Positions 44,951-52,689 of a stretch of DNA of 64,000 nucleotides are shown one piece after another. Every line of letters starts with the position of its first letter. The stretch's first letter is position 1. Location: positions 76,369 to 140,368 of the forward strand of contig JADJCP010000008.1 in assembly GCA_016703155.1 (NCBI GenBank), given 5' to 3'. The position numbers were made by a program, and so were the translations under genes. The notes below the pieces were generated by a model. The model was not told where the DNA came from. It saw nothing but the letters and a program-made list of their open reading frames with translations, and searched no databases. Source of the DNA: Hydrogenophilales bacterium (lineage in GTDB: Bacteria; Pseudomonadota; Gammaproteobacteria; Burkholderiales; Thiobacillaceae).

Positions 44951-45020
44951 GTCCCGTTCGGGAGTGTGCTCACTCCCCAAGGGAGAGGCGCCTTCTGGCT
45001 GGACGTTTCAACCAGGAGGC
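44951..45020 (+). promoter_or_regulatory. Start-site hairpins of the DUF3275 gene
   Basis: Hairpin around GGGAGTG/CACTCCC is followed by stem GCCTTCTGG / CCAGGAGGC (44990-44998 with 45012-45020), which pairs the ribosome site three bases before ATG 45024. The stem bases differ from other leaders yet the pairing is kept. Confidence 0.7.
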
Positions 45021-45023
45021 ATC

Positions 45024-45572
45024 ATGTCAGTTCAACTACACGGCACTCTTTGCATCAAGGCGGTATCCGGGCGCTCCGGCAATTTCTGCGTGGGCGAATT
45101 GTTGACGGATATTGGTTCATTCAAGATCAAGGATGCCATCCTTGATCAATACCAACCCGGCGACTATGAGGGCAGTTTCATCGTCGATGAGATTTTCCCT
45201 TCCAGTTACACCTGGCGCGGCAAGGTCTGGGTGGAAGTACGGGCCAGGCTATCGGCGATCCATGTCGACGAGGAGCCCGAGAAGCCGGACACCGAGACCC
45301 TGCCAGAGTCGGCAGAGCCCGATCCGGCGGATGAGCCCCACCCGGACGTATCCGCCGCGTCGCCAACGCCTGAACCGGCGCCGGCAACGAAATCCGAAGG
45401 CGGGCTGTTTGACGCCGAGATGCAAGCGATGATCGACGCCGGGCAACCGGTGAAGCTCGATCCGACCGTCGACCGCAACCTCTTCCGCGAGCAGCGGGAT
45501 GCCCTCAAGGGTCTGGGGTATCGGTTCGACAGTAAGGGGCAGATGTGGGTTACGCCCCAAGCGGCTGAGTAA
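45024..45572 (+). CDS. DUF3275-family ICE protein
   Basis: 182-residue protein. The N-terminal 75 residues form a beta-rich domain (LHGTLCIKAVSGRSGNFCVGEL, YEGSFIVDEIFPSSYTWRG), followed by a Pro/Glu-rich linker and a C-terminal helical part (NLFREQRDALKGLGYRFD). The family is typical of ICEs and usually follows DUF3577. Function unknown. Start ATG 45024 chosen by the adjacent GGAGG and leader hairpin. Confidence 0.75.
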   Translation: MSVQLHGTLCIKAVSGRSGNFCVGELLTDIGSFKIKDAILDQYQPGDYEGSFIVDEIFPSSYTWRGKVWVEVRARLSAIHVDEEPEKPDTETLPESAEPDPADEPHPDVSAASPTPEPAPATKSEGGLFDAEMQAMIDAGQPVKLDPTVDRNLFREQRDALKGLGYRFDSKGQMWVTPQAAE

Positions 45573-45863
45573 TCAGTCCGAACCCGCGTTGCGGGTTCAC
45601 CCTGACGGCCTGGCTAGGCTCCCAGGGTGAGCCCGTACAGCGGCGATTGAATCTTGGTTTGCGGTCATCCAAAACCGTCGCCCTTAACTGCGCGTCCCGG
45701 TCTCCCCTTCGGACGCGGCAGCGGCCATCCTGGCGCTGCTTGGAGACACGATTTGATCGTACCCACCTAATTCATCCTGCCCGCCTCGGGCATCCGTGAG
45801 TCGGTTCTTGGAGCCGACTGACGCATTCCGAGGTTTTACTGGCCCTTGTGGCTTTGTAGGAAT
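45573..45863. other. Intergenic region upstream of leader R3
   Basis: 290 bases with several hairpins, such as AGTCGG/CCGACT near 45799, and no gene. It continues into structured leader R3. Confidence 0.4.
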
Positions 45864-46009
45864 GTGCTTCTGCCGCTGAAAGAGCACGCGTCGAAAGGCG
45901 CGCGGTCAAATCGCAACTCGGACGAAAGTCCTTTTCCAACCTGCCCACACGGGATTCCAGCCCGTGGGGCCGGATCTCGTGTTGGGCATTCTTCTTGAAG
46001 GAGTCCAGC
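45864..46009 (+). promoter_or_regulatory. Structured leader R3
   Basis: Hairpin GTGCTT/GAGCAC with loop containing GCCGC (45872-45876), then GCGTC-GAAA-GGCGC, then GCGGT (45902-45906) that pairs with the loop. The pseudoknot bases differ from the GUCCC/GGGAC set in other copies but remain complementary. A CACGGG/CCCGTG hairpin follows before the GAAGGAG ribosome site. Confidence 0.65.
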
Positions 46010-46426
46010 ATGAGTAATGTCAGCCATATCCGTACCTTTCAACACAGGCTTGAACAAGCACGAAGCGCCAAGGCTGGCATCAAGCCCGCCGACCAGGTGC
46101 ATTGGGATGCTGTAACGGCACGTGTAGATGAGCCGGAGATCGCACGTCTGATCGTGCGCCACTTCGACCGGATGGCGCCGGCGATGAAGGCCCAACAACC
46201 GGGTCTTTATCTCCGCGCCAAGATGGTCTTGGCCAACGACTTCCAGGCCCGCGACAAGGCGAGCAAGGAAGTCCGAAATCGGCTTGTTCAGTCGGTGTCG
46301 AGGGGTATTGGCGAAGTTGCATATTTAGCCTATCGTTGTCTCCGATTGCTGTTTCGCGCGTTGCGCGACCTGGCAGCGCTGGTGTCCCAACGGCGGCGGC
46401 AGAATCGCCCGCTGTTTCACCACTAA
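46010..46426 (+). CDS. ICE accessory protein, unknown
   Basis: 138-residue helical, basic protein starting MSNVSHIRTFQHRLEQARSA. A C-terminal hydrophobic helix (VAYLAYRCLRLLFRALRDLAALV) could be membrane-associated or amphipathic, and the tail is arginine-rich. No family recognised. GAAGGAG precedes the ATG. Confidence 0.55.
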   Translation: MSNVSHIRTFQHRLEQARSAKAGIKPADQVHWDAVTARVDEPEIARLIVRHFDRMAPAMKAQQPGLYLRAKMVLANDFQARDKASKEVRNRLVQSVSRGIGEVAYLAYRCLRLLFRALRDLAALVSQRRRQNRPLFHH

Positions 46427-46445
46427 AACGACAACGGAGGTAGCT

Positions 46446-46667
46446 ATGAACCCCTATGGCATGCTCGCCAAAGAAATACTCAACCGAGAGCTACCGCTCC
46501 AGGTGTGTGAGTCAGAGGCCGGTTATTTCATCGGTACGATTTGCCCCCATGATGGGCCGATCAGTCGCGAGTCTCAGGAGTTTTTCCCGACTCGGGAGGC
46601 CGCACAAACGGCCCTTGAGACGGGTTCCTGGACTCAGCTTACGGTCGAATACCTCATGGTGGCCTAA
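46446..46667 (+). CDS. Small ICE accessory protein, unknown
   Basis: 73-residue protein MNPYGMLAKEILNREL with one C-terminal FFPTREAAQTALETGSW segment that looks like a small alpha/beta domain. CGGAGG precedes the ATG by seven bases. Unlike its neighbours it has no hairpin leader and follows the previous gene by 19 bases. Confidence 0.55.
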   Translation: MNPYGMLAKEILNRELPLQVCESEAGYFIGTICPHDGPISRESQEFFPTREAAQTALETGSWTQLTVEYLMVA

Positions 46668-46699
46668 GCAACCCTACCCAGTGGCGCTCCACGCGCCCT

Positions 46700-46739
46700 G
46701 GGGCTTTTCTTGAGGGAACCACACCCTGAAGAAAGGCCC
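46700..46739 (+). terminator. Long imperfect hairpin after 46667 gene
   Basis: Stem GGGGCTTTTCTT / AAGAAAGGCCC with an inner AGGG/CCCT pairing. The same GCTTTCCTT-type arm with inner hairpin recurs at 47162-47193 and 49493-49532, each time upstream of a structured leader. It could be a terminator or an RNase processing site. Confidence 0.55.
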
Positions 46740-46764
46740 GGGTGCCTATTGATGTTGTACTGCT

Positions 46765-46914
46765 GACAGACGGTATCTGTCGCGGCGCGTCAGTCCCTGA
46801 AACGCGCACGGCCTCAAGGCCTGGGGCTTGATCACAGTTTCGAGCCTTTGAGTTGTGGGGACACCCTGCCCTGGGGAGTGGGGCACGGTGTCCCCACAGC
46901 AAGGAGGTTTCACC
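46765..46914 (+). promoter_or_regulatory. Structured leader R4
   Basis: GACAGA-CGGTA-TCTGTC hairpin, GCGCGT/ACGCGC hairpin with loop AGTCCC, GGCC-TCAA-GGCC, then GGGGCT able to pair with the loop (with a G-U pair). A long GTGGGGACACC/GGTGTCCCCAC hairpin precedes the AGGAGG ribosome site. Confidence 0.75.
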
Positions 46915-47079
46915 ATGAGAGTCATCGAATTTGAAGTCATGTTTGAAGAAGACATGGGCTATTACCTCGCGCAGTACAACGAGGCAACGCGCCGGTTTGA
47001 ACGAGTCTCGGCTGGATTCTTCAAGACCCACGGCAGCGCGGTTCTCGCGTTTTTCACGGGCAGTTGGGCGAGTGCGTAA
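46915..47079 (+). CDS. Small ICE accessory protein, unknown
   Basis: 54-residue protein MRVIEFEVMFEEDMGYYLAQYN, acidic and probably alpha/beta. AAGGAGG lies nine bases before the ATG. No domain recognised. Confidence 0.5.
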   Translation: MRVIEFEVMFEEDMGYYLAQYNEATRRFERVSAGFFKTHGSAVLAFFTGSWASA

Positions 47080-47161
47080 GCGCTATGACTTTAACCTGCC
47101 GGAGTGTTCACCCGATGGTGAATGCTCCGGTTCCACGAAGCGCTTGATGCCTCTATCAGGC

Positions 47162-47193
47162 GCTTTCCTTGAGGGCTAACCCTGAAGGAAAGC
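47162..47193 (+). terminator. Hairpin GCTTTCCTT/AAGGAAAGC
   Basis: Nine-pair perfect stem with inner AGGG-CTAA-CCCT hairpin. A second hairpin GGAGTGTTCACC / GGTGAATGCTCC lies just upstream at 47101-47128. Confidence 0.55.
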
Positions 47194-47224
47194 CGATGCT
47201 TGGCTTCCTGGAGTTACACCGCTA

Positions 47225-47364
47225 ACAGACGGTATCTGTCGAGGCGCGTCAGTCCCTGAAACGCGCACGGCCGCAAGGCCTGGGACTCGATCATTTCTCA
47301 ACCCTCGCGGGGATATCCCTCCCCGCATGGGGCGTGGTGTCTCCGCTTTTTTATGGAGGTCACC
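47225..47364 (+). promoter_or_regulatory. Structured leader R5
   Basis: Same module as R4, with loop AGTCCC pairing to GGGACT at 47282-47287. Then GCGGGG/CCCCGC hairpin (47307-47326) and SD stem GGTGTCTCC / GGAGGTCACC (47336-47344 with 47355-47364) that ends at the start codon. Confidence 0.8.
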
Positions 47365-47451
47365 ATGGCCCTTATCCTTTGCGTTGCCTTCGGCACGTTG
47401 CTGTATTTCAGCTTGGTCCGCCCGGTGCTTTTCAGGGCAGGCTGGATCTGA
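47365..47451 (+). CDS. 28-residue single-helix membrane peptide
   Basis: Very short gene directly behind leader R5: MALILCVAFGTLLYFSLV, then RPVLFRAGWI. It is almost entirely one membrane helix with a positive tail. The full structured leader and SD hairpin in front of it argue that it is expressed. Role unknown; a toxin-like or regulatory membrane peptide is possible. Confidence 0.55.
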   Translation: MALILCVAFGTLLYFSLVRPVLFRAGWI

Positions 47452-47485
47452 TGAAGCTGTTGCGCGAACGAGCGTAGCACGTCAC

Positions 47486-47560
47486 TTATTAACAACCCCT
47501 GCGGTGAGTTCGTTCCCGCACGGGCAACGGGCGATCCGCGTCATGTCATCGGAGAACCCT
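47486..47560 (+). promoter_or_regulatory. Short divergent leader R6
   Basis: Weak version of the leader: CCCCTGCGG and CCCGCACGGG words and CCGCG before TCGGAG. Pairing is poor compared with other copies. Confidence 0.35.
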
Positions 47561-47794
47561 ATGCCCGTCTCGTATGAAACCAATGAAGAGTTCATGGTTC
47601 GGATCATGAACTTCTGCCCCCAGGGGGCGCTGATCCAGGCATTCGTGCTGGAAGCGCTACGTCAGTATTCGGAGACCGTGGCCGATCCCAAGGTCCACAT
47701 CCCCGATTCGGACTTTCTCAGTGGCCAGGCCTGGAAACGCACTGGCCAGTGGCTGCAAGGCCAACTGGAAGTGCATCTGAACCAGCATCGCTAA
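47561..47794 (+). CDS. Small ICE accessory protein, unknown
   Basis: 77-residue helical protein MPVSYETNEEFMVRIMNFCP with a C-terminal WLQGQLEVHLNQ helix. An ATG 18 bases upstream (MSSENP) is also in frame; I prefer 47561 because CGGAG lies seven bases before it. No family recognised. Confidence 0.55.
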   Translation: MPVSYETNEEFMVRIMNFCPQGALIQAFVLEALRQYSETVADPKVHIPDSDFLSGQAWKRTGQWLQGQLEVHLNQHR

Positions 47795-47812
47795 TTTCTA
47801 TTTTCTATCAAC

Positions 47813-47873
47813 CCTTGCGGGGAGGCCATTCCCCGCAAGGGGCATGGCGTCTCCGCTCATTCTGGAGACTCTT
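47813..47873 (+). promoter_or_regulatory. Structured leader R7 of the radC-like gene
   Basis: CTTGCGGGGA/TCCCCGCAAG hairpin (47813-47839) followed by GTCTCC/GGAGAC (47849-47854 with 47864-47869), which pairs the ribosome site. No pseudoknot module is present. Confidence 0.75.
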
Positions 47874-48512
47874 ATGCCCTTGGCACTGCACATGTCCGAC
47901 CTGGAGCTGCTTAGCGCTTTGGTTGGTAAAAACACTGCCGAAAATCTCTTGGCGGAAAACGACGGTTCCCTGTTCCAACTCTTCGGCCTCGCGGCCGTCG
48001 ATCACCGAAGCGTGTCGGCTGATCGTTTCCAGCTTCGAGAGGCGATGCCTCAAGGTGGCTGGGATCGCGCCCGCTTCGTGCTCGACGCTGCGCGTGAACT
48101 GGTGTCGCGGGGATTCGCCGAATCCCTGCGGCATCGGGACGCGCTGGGTTCGCCCAATGCGGTGCGAGATCATTTGAAAACCGCGATCGGGCACCTGCAT
48201 TACGAGGTGTTCATCGTGCTGTTCCTGGACGCCCAGAACCGCCTGATCGCCTCGCGCGAGTGTTTCCGGGGAACGGTGTCGCAAACCAGCGTCTACCCCA
48301 GGGAGATCGTCAAGCTCGCCCTGGAGTATGGCGCCAGCGCGGTGATGTTTTGTCATAACCATCCTTCAGGAATCACGGAACCGAGCCATGCCGACCGGTG
48401 GCTGACCGAGCAGTTGAAGAGCGCCTTGGCGCTGGTCGACGTGAAGGTCTTGGATCATTTCATCGTCGCCGGCGAACAGACCATTTCCTTCGCGGAACGG
48501 GGCTGGCTCTAA
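47874..48512 (+). CDS. radC: RadC/JAB-domain protein of the ICE
   Basis: 212-residue protein with a MPN+/JAB metal-binding domain: SRECFRGTVSQTSVYPREIV and the HxHx(7)S..D signature HNHPSGITEPSHAD near residue 160. Mobile-element RadC proteins are common; despite the name no repair role is firmly shown, and a nuclease or anti-restriction role is possible. Start placed at 47874 behind the SD hairpin. Confidence 0.85.
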   Translation: MPLALHMSDLELLSALVGKNTAENLLAENDGSLFQLFGLAAVDHRSVSADRFQLREAMPQGGWDRARFVLDAARELVSRGFAESLRHRDALGSPNAVRDHLKTAIGHLHYEVFIVLFLDAQNRLIASRECFRGTVSQTSVYPREIVKLALEYGASAVMFCHNHPSGITEPSHADRWLTEQLKSALALVDVKVLDHFIVAGEQTISFAERGWL

Positions 48513-48533
48513 GGCCCATTTACTTACCACCCT

Positions 48534-48589
48534 GCGGGGCATCTACCCCGCCCGGGGCCAGGTGTCTCCGCGTTTTCGAGGAGTACATC
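48534..48589 (+). promoter_or_regulatory. Structured leader R8
   Basis: GCGGGG/CCCCGC hairpin (48534-48551), then GGTGTCTCC / GGAGTACATC (48561-48569 with 48580-48589) with one bulged base, pairing the ribosome site up to the start codon. Confidence 0.75.
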
Positions 48590-48820
48590 ATGGCAAGTCA
48601 AATCGAGATCGGCAGTCGGGTTGGGGTCAAGCACAAGCAAGACCGGCTCGGTGGACCGAAGTATCCAGGCCGAACCGGGGTTGTCGTTCGTGAAAACGAG
48701 TTGGGTCGCAGCGATGGCGGTCTTTGGTATGTCCAACTGGATGCCACGCAGCGCGCCAAAGCACGCGTCGAACTCTTCTTTAGCAAGGAATTGGATCTCC
48801 TGAACGAGGTGACGACGTGA
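48590..48820 (+). CDS. Small SH3-like ICE protein, unknown
   Basis: 76-residue beta-rich protein: IGSRVGVKHKQDRLGGPKYPG, then TGVVVRENELGR and GGLWYVQLD, suggesting an SH3/KOW-like barrel. The next gene starts in a GTGA overlap with its stop. No function known. Confidence 0.55.
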   Translation: MASQIEIGSRVGVKHKQDRLGGPKYPGRTGVVVRENELGRSDGGLWYVQLDATQRAKARVELFFSKELDLLNEVTT

Positions 48821-49467
48821 GCACGAAGCCACTACGCATCGTCGAGTACCGCATCGACTACATCCACAAGGTACAAGTCGGCGTGCCATCAGAAAGCGAC
48901 CAGGAGGCCCTGAACACGGCGAAAGCCGCGTTCGATGAAGGCAGCATCTGGGATGACACCCCGGAGATGCCCTTGCTCTATGACGATTACGACGAGGTCG
49001 AGGAAGAAACCCTGACCTTTCGAGTGGTCGATACGGTCGAGGTCTGGCCCGAGCCGGCGGTCTGTATTCTCAACGCGCGCCGCGATGCGGCCGCAAGAGA
49101 GGCCTGCCGTCTGCTGATGCTGGCCGAAGCCTTGCGCGCCGGCAAGCTGGGCACGGAGGGCGAATATCAACGTACGCTGGATCAGGCCTATCGCATGGCT
49201 TCACAGGCCTTCGGCGGTCCCGAAGTCCAAGGGGCGCCACGGCCGCGTGTCGTGGTCGGTGTCGAGGGTGGCCTGGTGCAAGGCGCATCGTCGGATCTGC
49301 CGGTGGCGTTGATCGTGATCGATTACGACATGAGAGACCCTGGCGATGGTGCGGTCCAGGTGCCGCAAAGTGGTGCTGGCTCAACCCTGGCCACGCTGAT
49401 TGACCACTTCGTTGACCTAGATCCGGGATTCGTCGCCGAGGTTTGGCAGGCGTTACCGCCAGACTGA
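48817..49467 (+). CDS. ICE accessory protein, unknown
   Basis: 216-residue acidic protein starting at GTG 48817. An N-terminal beta segment (RIVEYRIDYIHKVQVGVPSE), an acidic loop and a helical middle (REACRLLMLAEALRAGKLG) can be seen. Coupled to the upstream gene by four-base overlap. No domain recognised. Confidence 0.55.
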   Translation: MSTKPLRIVEYRIDYIHKVQVGVPSESDQEALNTAKAAFDEGSIWDDTPEMPLLYDDYDEVEEETLTFRVVDTVEVWPEPAVCILNARRDAAAREACRLLMLAEALRAGKLGTEGEYQRTLDQAYRMASQAFGGPEVQGAPRPRVVVGVEGGLVQGASSDLPVALIVIDYDMRDPGDGAVQVPQSGAGSTLATLIDHFVDLDPGFVAEVWQALPPD

Positions 49468-49492
49468 TTTTCAACCTGGCTCCTCAATGAGG

Positions 49493-49532
49493 GGCCTTTC
49501 CAGGGGCGTCTAGCGACGCTCTCGGAAAGGCC
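49493..49532 (+). terminator. Hairpin GGCCTTTCC/GGAAAGGCC
   Basis: Nine-pair perfect stem with inner GCGTC/GACGC hairpin, homologous in layout to 46700 and 47162. No T-run. Confidence 0.55.
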
Positions 49533-49556
49533 GAGTGCCCATGGAGTTCTACCGAT

Positions 49557-49722
49557 GACAGACGGTATCTGTCGCGGCGCGTCAGTCCCTGAAACGCGCA
49601 CGGCCGCAAGGCCTGGGATTCAATCCAAAGCCGCCCCGCGAGGGGCTATTTCTCAACCCGCCGGGTGGTTTCGTTCCCGGCTGGGGCGCGACTCCCCGGC
49701 ATTCTTTTTCATGGAGTGCATC
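49557..49722 (+). promoter_or_regulatory. Structured leader R9
   Basis: Same module as R4/R5, with loop AGTCCC facing GGGATT (49615-49620), which still pairs through a G-U. A CCGGG hairpin and an ACTCC/GGAGT pairing precede ATG 49723. Confidence 0.7.
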
Positions 49723-50259
49723 ATGGGATGGAGCGTTACCTATGACAAATCACTAGCCGGGCTCATCGAGGAACTGACCAAGACGGAGACCCAATCGGAC
49801 GGAAGCGGCTGGGAGTGCTTGCGGCATGCCACGGTCGGCAATGTACTTTGGACAGTCTGGGAGGTGACGCCGGCGACGCCGGTGCCGCCCAAGGCCTATC
49901 GACCGCCGTATCGTTTCATCGGCTGTCACCTTCTCGCCCCTGGGGGCAAGGGCTTCGGCTGGGGTTACAAGGGCATGGATGAAAGCGTGGGGCCGGTGTA
50001 CTACACCTGCCCCCTCGCCTACCTTGACCTGGTGCCGGTAGCCAGCGCCGCTTGGCGTGAGCAGGTTCGCGCTTGGCACGCCGCGCGCAATCGCAAGGTC
50101 GAGGTCGGTGACGTGCTCATCCTGGAGGGGTTTGCCATTCCCCAATTGAAAATCGTCGAGAAGCAGGGACGGCGCCTGACTGGTGAATATCAAGGTCAGC
50201 TTTATCGAGTGCCGCCGCGTGTCTTGGCCAGGGTCGTTGAGCAACGCAAGGCGGCCTAG
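49723..50259 (+). CDS. ICE accessory protein, unknown
   Basis: 178-residue alpha/beta protein MGWSVTYDKSLAGLIEELTK with aromatic core TVWEVTPATPVPPKAYRPPY and a beta-rich C-terminal half (VEVGDVLILEGFAIPQLKIV). No catalytic motif seen. ATGGAG lies seven bases before the start. Confidence 0.55.
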   Translation: MGWSVTYDKSLAGLIEELTKTETQSDGSGWECLRHATVGNVLWTVWEVTPATPVPPKAYRPPYRFIGCHLLAPGGKGFGWGYKGMDESVGPVYYTCPLAYLDLVPVASAAWREQVRAWHAARNRKVEVGDVLILEGFAIPQLKIVEKQGRRLTGEYQGQLYRVPPRVLARVVEQRKAA

Positions 50260-50269
50260 CCGTCGAACT

Positions 50270-50333
50270 TTCTATCATCCATCGGCGCCGCCCCCCTCGT
50301 GGGGCTGGCGCGTCTTCATTCAAGGAGTTGAAC
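50270..50333 (+). promoter_or_regulatory. Short divergent leader R10
   Basis: GC-rich hairpin CGCC.CCCCC/GTGGGGCTGGCG before CAAGGAG. SD pairing is weak here. Confidence 0.35.
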
Positions 50334-50561
50334 ATGCCATTCATCGTTGAAGCCAGTACCTCCGATCCGAGGCTACGTGAGGGCTACGCCAGGGACAACC
50401 TGGCGGATTATGCCATCGCGCCGACTCGGCCACTGGCCTGTGACCAGGTGCGCCGCTACTGGCGTTCCGGGTATTGGGTCGAGGTCTATGATCAGGACAG
50501 CAAGGAATTGCTGGCCGGGCCGACCGACCCCGATCAGCCGCTACCGACGTACATCGTTTGA
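50334..50561 (+). CDS. Small ICE accessory protein, unknown
   Basis: 75-residue protein MPFIVEASTSDPRLREGYAR with a C-terminal RYWRSGYWVEVYDQDSKELL strand pair. AAGGAG precedes the ATG. No family recognised. Confidence 0.5.
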   Translation: MPFIVEASTSDPRLREGYARDNLADYAIAPTRPLACDQVRRYWRSGYWVEVYDQDSKELLAGPTDPDQPLPTYIV

Positions 50562-50626
50562 ATCCCATCGAGCGAAATTGACCCAGTTAATACAGGCTGA
50601 TAGGCTCGAAGAAAGGAGTAACAAGG

Positions 50627-50896
50627 GTGGCCGATTTATTCAGTCAACGTTTCGGGAAACGTGTTTGGATCACGCGACATGCACGGATGAGCATGCTGAA
50701 GCGAGAAATCGACGAAGCAACGCTTGAGCGGGTCATTGAAGAAGGCGAGATCAAACGCAAGAATGAAACCGACATGTGGATTTATTTGCACGTTGGCGAG
50801 CGTACGGACAACTTGATCTGTGCTGCGGCGGTCGAAACGAGTGCGGTGATTATCAAGACCGTCATGATCAACTGGGAACTGGAGGACGAAATATGA
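50627..50896 (+). CDS. DUF4258-like protein, possible toxin
   Basis: 89-residue protein beginning at GTG 50627 with GGAG nearby. ITRHARMSMLKREIDEATLERVIEEG matches the DUF4258 pattern (R-H-A-x-x-R/K-M-x-x-R-x-I), a RelE/BrnT-like small fold. Its partner overlaps by four bases, as in toxin-antitoxin pair organisation. Activity unproven. Confidence 0.65.
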   Translation: MADLFSQRFGKRVWITRHARMSMLKREIDEATLERVIEEGEIKRKNETDMWIYLHVGERTDNLICAAAVETSAVIIKTVMINWELEDEI

Positions 50897-51096
50897 GGAT
50901 CAAATATGATGATCAAGACGACATTCTCCATATCGAGTTCACCAAGGAACCGATCGTCAAGGATGTCTCTCACGGCTGGAACGTCAACGTAGGCTACGGC
51001 GCCAAGGGCATCGCTGAAATCACGATACTCGATGCCAAGGCCAAAGGTTTCTGGCCGCTGGAAAACGTCGACGATCTCTTGCGCCAAGCCGCCTAA
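50893..51096 (+). CDS. DUF2283-family protein, possible antitoxin
   Basis: 67-residue protein MRIKYDDQDDILHIEFTKEP with LDAKAKGFWPLENV near the end, matching DUF2283 small beta proteins that accompany DUF4258 genes. Its start overlaps the upstream stop (ATGA). Likely cotranscribed with and antagonistic to it; inference from context. Confidence 0.65.
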   Translation: MRIKYDDQDDILHIEFTKEPIVKDVSHGWNVNVGYGAKGIAEITILDAKAKGFWPLENVDDLLRQAA

Positions 51097-51110
51097 GGCA
51101 TCGCACCGCC

Positions 51111-51275
51111 GGCAGACGTATTCTGCCCGCCTGGTCCCCGTCAAGGATCGCGGCGCGTCAGTCCCTGAAACGCGCACGGCCGCAAGGCCTGGGACTCAAT
51201 CCTTTCTCAACCCTCGCGGGGATCGCCATCCCCGCCCGGGGCGTGGTGTCTCCGCGTTTTCTTTGGAGATCCACG
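51111..51275 (+). promoter_or_regulatory. Structured leader R11
   Basis: GGCAGA-CGTAT-TCTGCC hairpin (compensatory to GACAGA/TCTGTC elsewhere), GCGCGT/ACGCGC hairpin with loop AGTCCC, GGCC-GCAA-GGCC, GGGACT (51191-51196), GCGGGGA/TCCCCGC (51216-51235), then GGTGTCTCC / GGAGATCCAC ending one base before ATG 51276. Confidence 0.8.
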
Positions 51276-51440
51276 ATGAACCTTCCCAAAACCATTACCT
51301 GGCGTGGCCAGGAGTATGACGTTCCCAGCATGGAACAAATTGGCGAATGGATATTCGACTCGGTATGCGAAACGCCGGAAGGCGATTGCGTCGAGCCGGA
51401 CCATCCGGATAGCTGGTTGTCGCTGCTCGGTCTGATGTGA
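51276..51440 (+). CDS. Small ICE protein, unknown
   Basis: 54-residue acidic protein MNLPKTITWRGQEYDVPSME ending SWLSLLGLM. It lies 10 bases before the methyltransferase gene and may be coupled to it. No family recognised. Confidence 0.5.
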   Translation: MNLPKTITWRGQEYDVPSMEQIGEWIFDSVCETPEGDCVEPDHPDSWLSLLGLM

Positions 51441-51450
51441 GGAGCGTGCC

Positions 51451-52551
51451 ATGGGACTCATGTTTTCGCGCCTGGCGCGCAATTTCATCAAGAACGGCTA
51501 CTTTCCTACCGACGAGGTCACCCTCGGCCGCACGCTCAACGCCTTGGACATCCAGGGTGGCCACGTGCGCATCATCGATCCGTGTTGTGGCGAGGGCGTC
51601 GCCCTGGCCGAGGTCAAGCATCATCTGACCGAGGCCGGCGCCAGCGTGGAAGCCCTGGGAGTCGAGTTCGATGCTGAACGTGCCTGGCACGCCAAGCAGC
51701 TTCTCGACACCGTCCTGCATTGCGATATGAACGACGCCTGGGTGTCTTCGCGCCTGGCCGGCCTGTTGTTCCTGAATCCGCCCTACGGCTTCACCGTGGC
51801 GGATACGGGCATGACCGGTGACGGCAAGCATAGCGAGCGCCTGGAGATGATCTTCCTGCGCAAGACCCTGGCCTGGTTACAGGTCGGGGGCGTGCTGGTG
51901 TTCATCGTGCCGCACTACGTGATGAGCGAGGAGATGGCCAATTATCTAGGCCGACACTTCGCCAATCTCAGCGCCTGGTCGGCGCCGGAACGGCAGTTCA
52001 AGCAGATGGTGATCTTCGGCATTCGCCGCAAGCCTTCGACCCCCGCCAAGGGCGTCATCGAGGGCCTGCTGGCGGTGAAGGAGACGCCGCCGCCGGAACT
52101 GCCCGAGGCCTGGCCGAATGCGCCCTTGCTGGTGCCCGAGCGGCTTGTTGGTGATGACACGGTGTTCCAGGCGATCCGCCTGAACGGTCCGGAGTTGTCC
52201 GTCGAGGTCGATCGGCACCATGCCAGTACGCTCTGGCCGAACTTTGCACGGACCTTCAGTGCCCAGGCGCAAGTCCACCGGCGTCCCCTGCGGATGCTCT
52301 CGGACTGGCACCTGGCGCTGGGCCTGGCGGCGGGTCAGATCGGTGGTTTCGTCGATGCCGAGGACGGCCGTACCTTCCTCATCAAAGGCGCCACTCATAA
52401 GGAAAAAGAGGTTTCGGTGCAGCATGAAACCGATGCGAAGGGCAACGTCTCCGAGACGCGCATCCTGACCGACAAGTTCGTCCCGGTGATCCGGGCGATC
52501 GACTTCACGGACGGGAGCCCGACCTTCGGCCATGTGCTGACCATTCGATAA
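51451..52551 (+). CDS. DUF6094-type SAM-dependent methyltransferase
   Basis: 366-residue protein. Motif I IIDPCCGEGVAL near residue 42, acidic motif LGVEFDAERA near residue 70, and the amino-methyltransferase motif LFLNPPYGF near residue 110 indicate an N6-adenine-type enzyme. The second half has no clear target-recognition domain. This family is a regular part of ICE accessory operons and may protect ICE DNA; the target is unknown. GTGAGGAG precedes the ATG. Confidence 0.8.
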   Translation: MGLMFSRLARNFIKNGYFPTDEVTLGRTLNALDIQGGHVRIIDPCCGEGVALAEVKHHLTEAGASVEALGVEFDAERAWHAKQLLDTVLHCDMNDAWVSSRLAGLLFLNPPYGFTVADTGMTGDGKHSERLEMIFLRKTLAWLQVGGVLVFIVPHYVMSEEMANYLGRHFANLSAWSAPERQFKQMVIFGIRRKPSTPAKGVIEGLLAVKETPPPELPEAWPNAPLLVPERLVGDDTVFQAIRLNGPELSVEVDRHHASTLWPNFARTFSAQAQVHRRPLRMLSDWHLALGLAAGQIGGFVDAEDGRTFLIKGATHKEKEVSVQHETDAKGNVSETRILTDKFVPVIRAIDFTDGSPTFGHVLTIR

Positions 52552-52689
52552 CAAAGCTCCTCCCTTTACCCCTCGCACGAGGGGTCTTTTTGCAGCGCCT
52601 GGCGACGGGCGCTACAACAAGGCCCTTGGCTTTGACAGGCACTACCGCTGGTCGATCGTTCATCGACTCGCTGATGCCGTAAGCATCGA
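52552..52689 (+). terminator. Hairpin-rich gap after the methyltransferase
   Basis: ACCCCTCG/CGAGGGGT hairpin followed by CTTTTTG (about 52569-52592) looks like a terminator. An AGCGCC/GGCGCT hairpin follows. The arm layout resembles the elements at 46700 and 49493. Confidence 0.6.

Noticed and set aside
46760..51200. CRISPR or IS-like interspersed repeats (the GACAGACGGTATCTGTC family)
   Set aside because: Copies are hundreds of bases apart, each placed before a gene, and they covary as RNA structures; no terminal repeats or transposase.
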